Source: Chloroflexota bacterium (lineage in GTDB: Bacteria; Chloroflexota; Chloroflexia; Thermomicrobiales; UBA6265). Taken from it: a stretch of DNA of 5,980 nt. Shown here piece after piece: positions 5,783 to 5,980 of the stretch. The stretch spans positions 1 through 5,980 of the forward strand of contig JAEVYR010000571.1 in assembly GCA_023392645.1 (NCBI GenBank), given 5' to 3'. The translations under genes and the position numbers were made by a program. The notes below the pieces were generated by a model, which saw only the letters and a program-made list of their open reading frames with translations, had not been told where the DNA came from and did not search any database. Each line of letters opens with the position of its first letter. Within the stretch, counting starts at the first letter, position 1.

Positions 5783-5980
5783 CTAGACTCCGCCGTAGGC
5801 GTGAAGTCCGCCGAAGAAGTAATTGCCATAGTAGGTGAACATCACCGCGCCGAAGCCGATCAGCAGGATGACCGCGCTCCGGGTGCCGCGCCAGCCGCGC
5901 AGCGTGCGGGTGTGCAGATAGACGCCGTAGACCAGCCAGGTGAAGAGCGCGGCGGTCTCCTTCGGGTCCCAGCTCCAGTA
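5783..5980 (-). CDS. ccsA: CcsA/ResC-type cytochrome c assembly protein, C-terminal end (partial)
   Basis: The last 65 codons of a gene entering from the right edge, ending in TAG at 5785-5783. The visible protein begins with YWSWDPKETAALFTWLVYG, the core of the tryptophan-rich WWD haem-handling motif of CcsA/CcmC/CcmF-type proteins. It continues with a membrane helix, YLHTR carrying a conserved His, RGWRG, a last membrane helix (SAVILLIGFGAVMFTYYG) and the ending GGLHAYGGV. The GLHxYG end is typical of System II CcsA/ResC (called CcsB in some databases). The protein sits in the cytoplasmic membrane and, with its ResB/Ccs1 partner, passes haem to apocytochrome c outside. The partner would be expected further upstream, beyond the window. 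The second W of the usual KETWA stretch is Ala here. The TlpA-like gene follows after 85 bp on the same strand, as expected for one maturation operon. Confidence 0.93.
   Translation of the reverse strand, partial: YWSWDPKETAALFTWLVYGVYLHTRTLRGWRGTRSAVILLIGFGAVMFTYYGNYFFGGLHAYGGV

Noticed and set aside
5698..5829. N-terminal extension of the TlpA-like protein to 5829
   Set aside because: It would overlap the end of ccsA, read through both hairpins, and put 44 odd residues before the membrane segment; 5697 has a ribosome site.
4684..5838. Plus-strand open frame of 384 codons across the TlpA-like gene
   Set aside because: It runs antisense through the TlpA-like gene and two intergenic gaps and shows no recognisable domain.

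Overview
The window is GC-rich, and every gene I can support lies on the minus strand, so transcription runs from high to low coordinates. It holds five protein genes, two of them cut by the window edges. I see no tRNA, rRNA, CRISPR array, insertion sequence or transposase. The style fits a Chloroflexota bacterium, possibly Thermomicrobia-like: GC-biased codons, a TlpA/CcsA pair of System II cytochrome c maturation, a large STAND-ATPase/LuxR regulator of a kind common in those genomes and in Actinobacteria, and a secreted protein with a Thr/Pro/Ala-rich linker after its signal peptide. This taxonomic guess is inference from protein style only.

Layout in transcription order. (1) 5980-5783: the C-terminal end of a CcsA/ResC-type cytochrome c assembly protein with the WSWDPKE motif. 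(2) An 85-bp gap holding two perfect GC-rich hairpins that abut with no base between them. (3) 5697-4999: a membrane-anchored TlpA/ResA-like thioredoxin with a WCPPC active site. (4) A spacer of about 250-300 bp with a weak promoter candidate. (5) 4702-2372: a 776-residue regulator with an NTPase domain, a TPR-like middle and a C-terminal LuxR helix-turn-helix. (6) A 375-bp non-coding gap with small hairpins downstream of the regulator and short direct repeats near the next gene. (7) 1996-386: a Tat-exported serine hydrolase of the class C beta-lactamase/penicillin-binding-protein fold. (8) 393-1: the start of an exported alpha/beta hydrolase whose ATG overlaps the stop of the previous gene.

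Two functional blocks are visible. CcsA and the TlpA-like protein belong together: System II ligates haem to apocytochrome c outside the membrane, and the thioredoxin keeps the CXXCH cysteines reduced. The two hydrolases form a tightly coupled pair, both apparently exported, and may be controlled by the LuxR-type protein encoded just upstream; that regulatory link rests on position only.

I see no clear sign of a wholly new system. The best leads are the back-to-back hairpins before the TlpA gene, the regulator plus coupled hydrolase arrangement, and an extra C-terminal cysteine pair in the TlpA-like protein.
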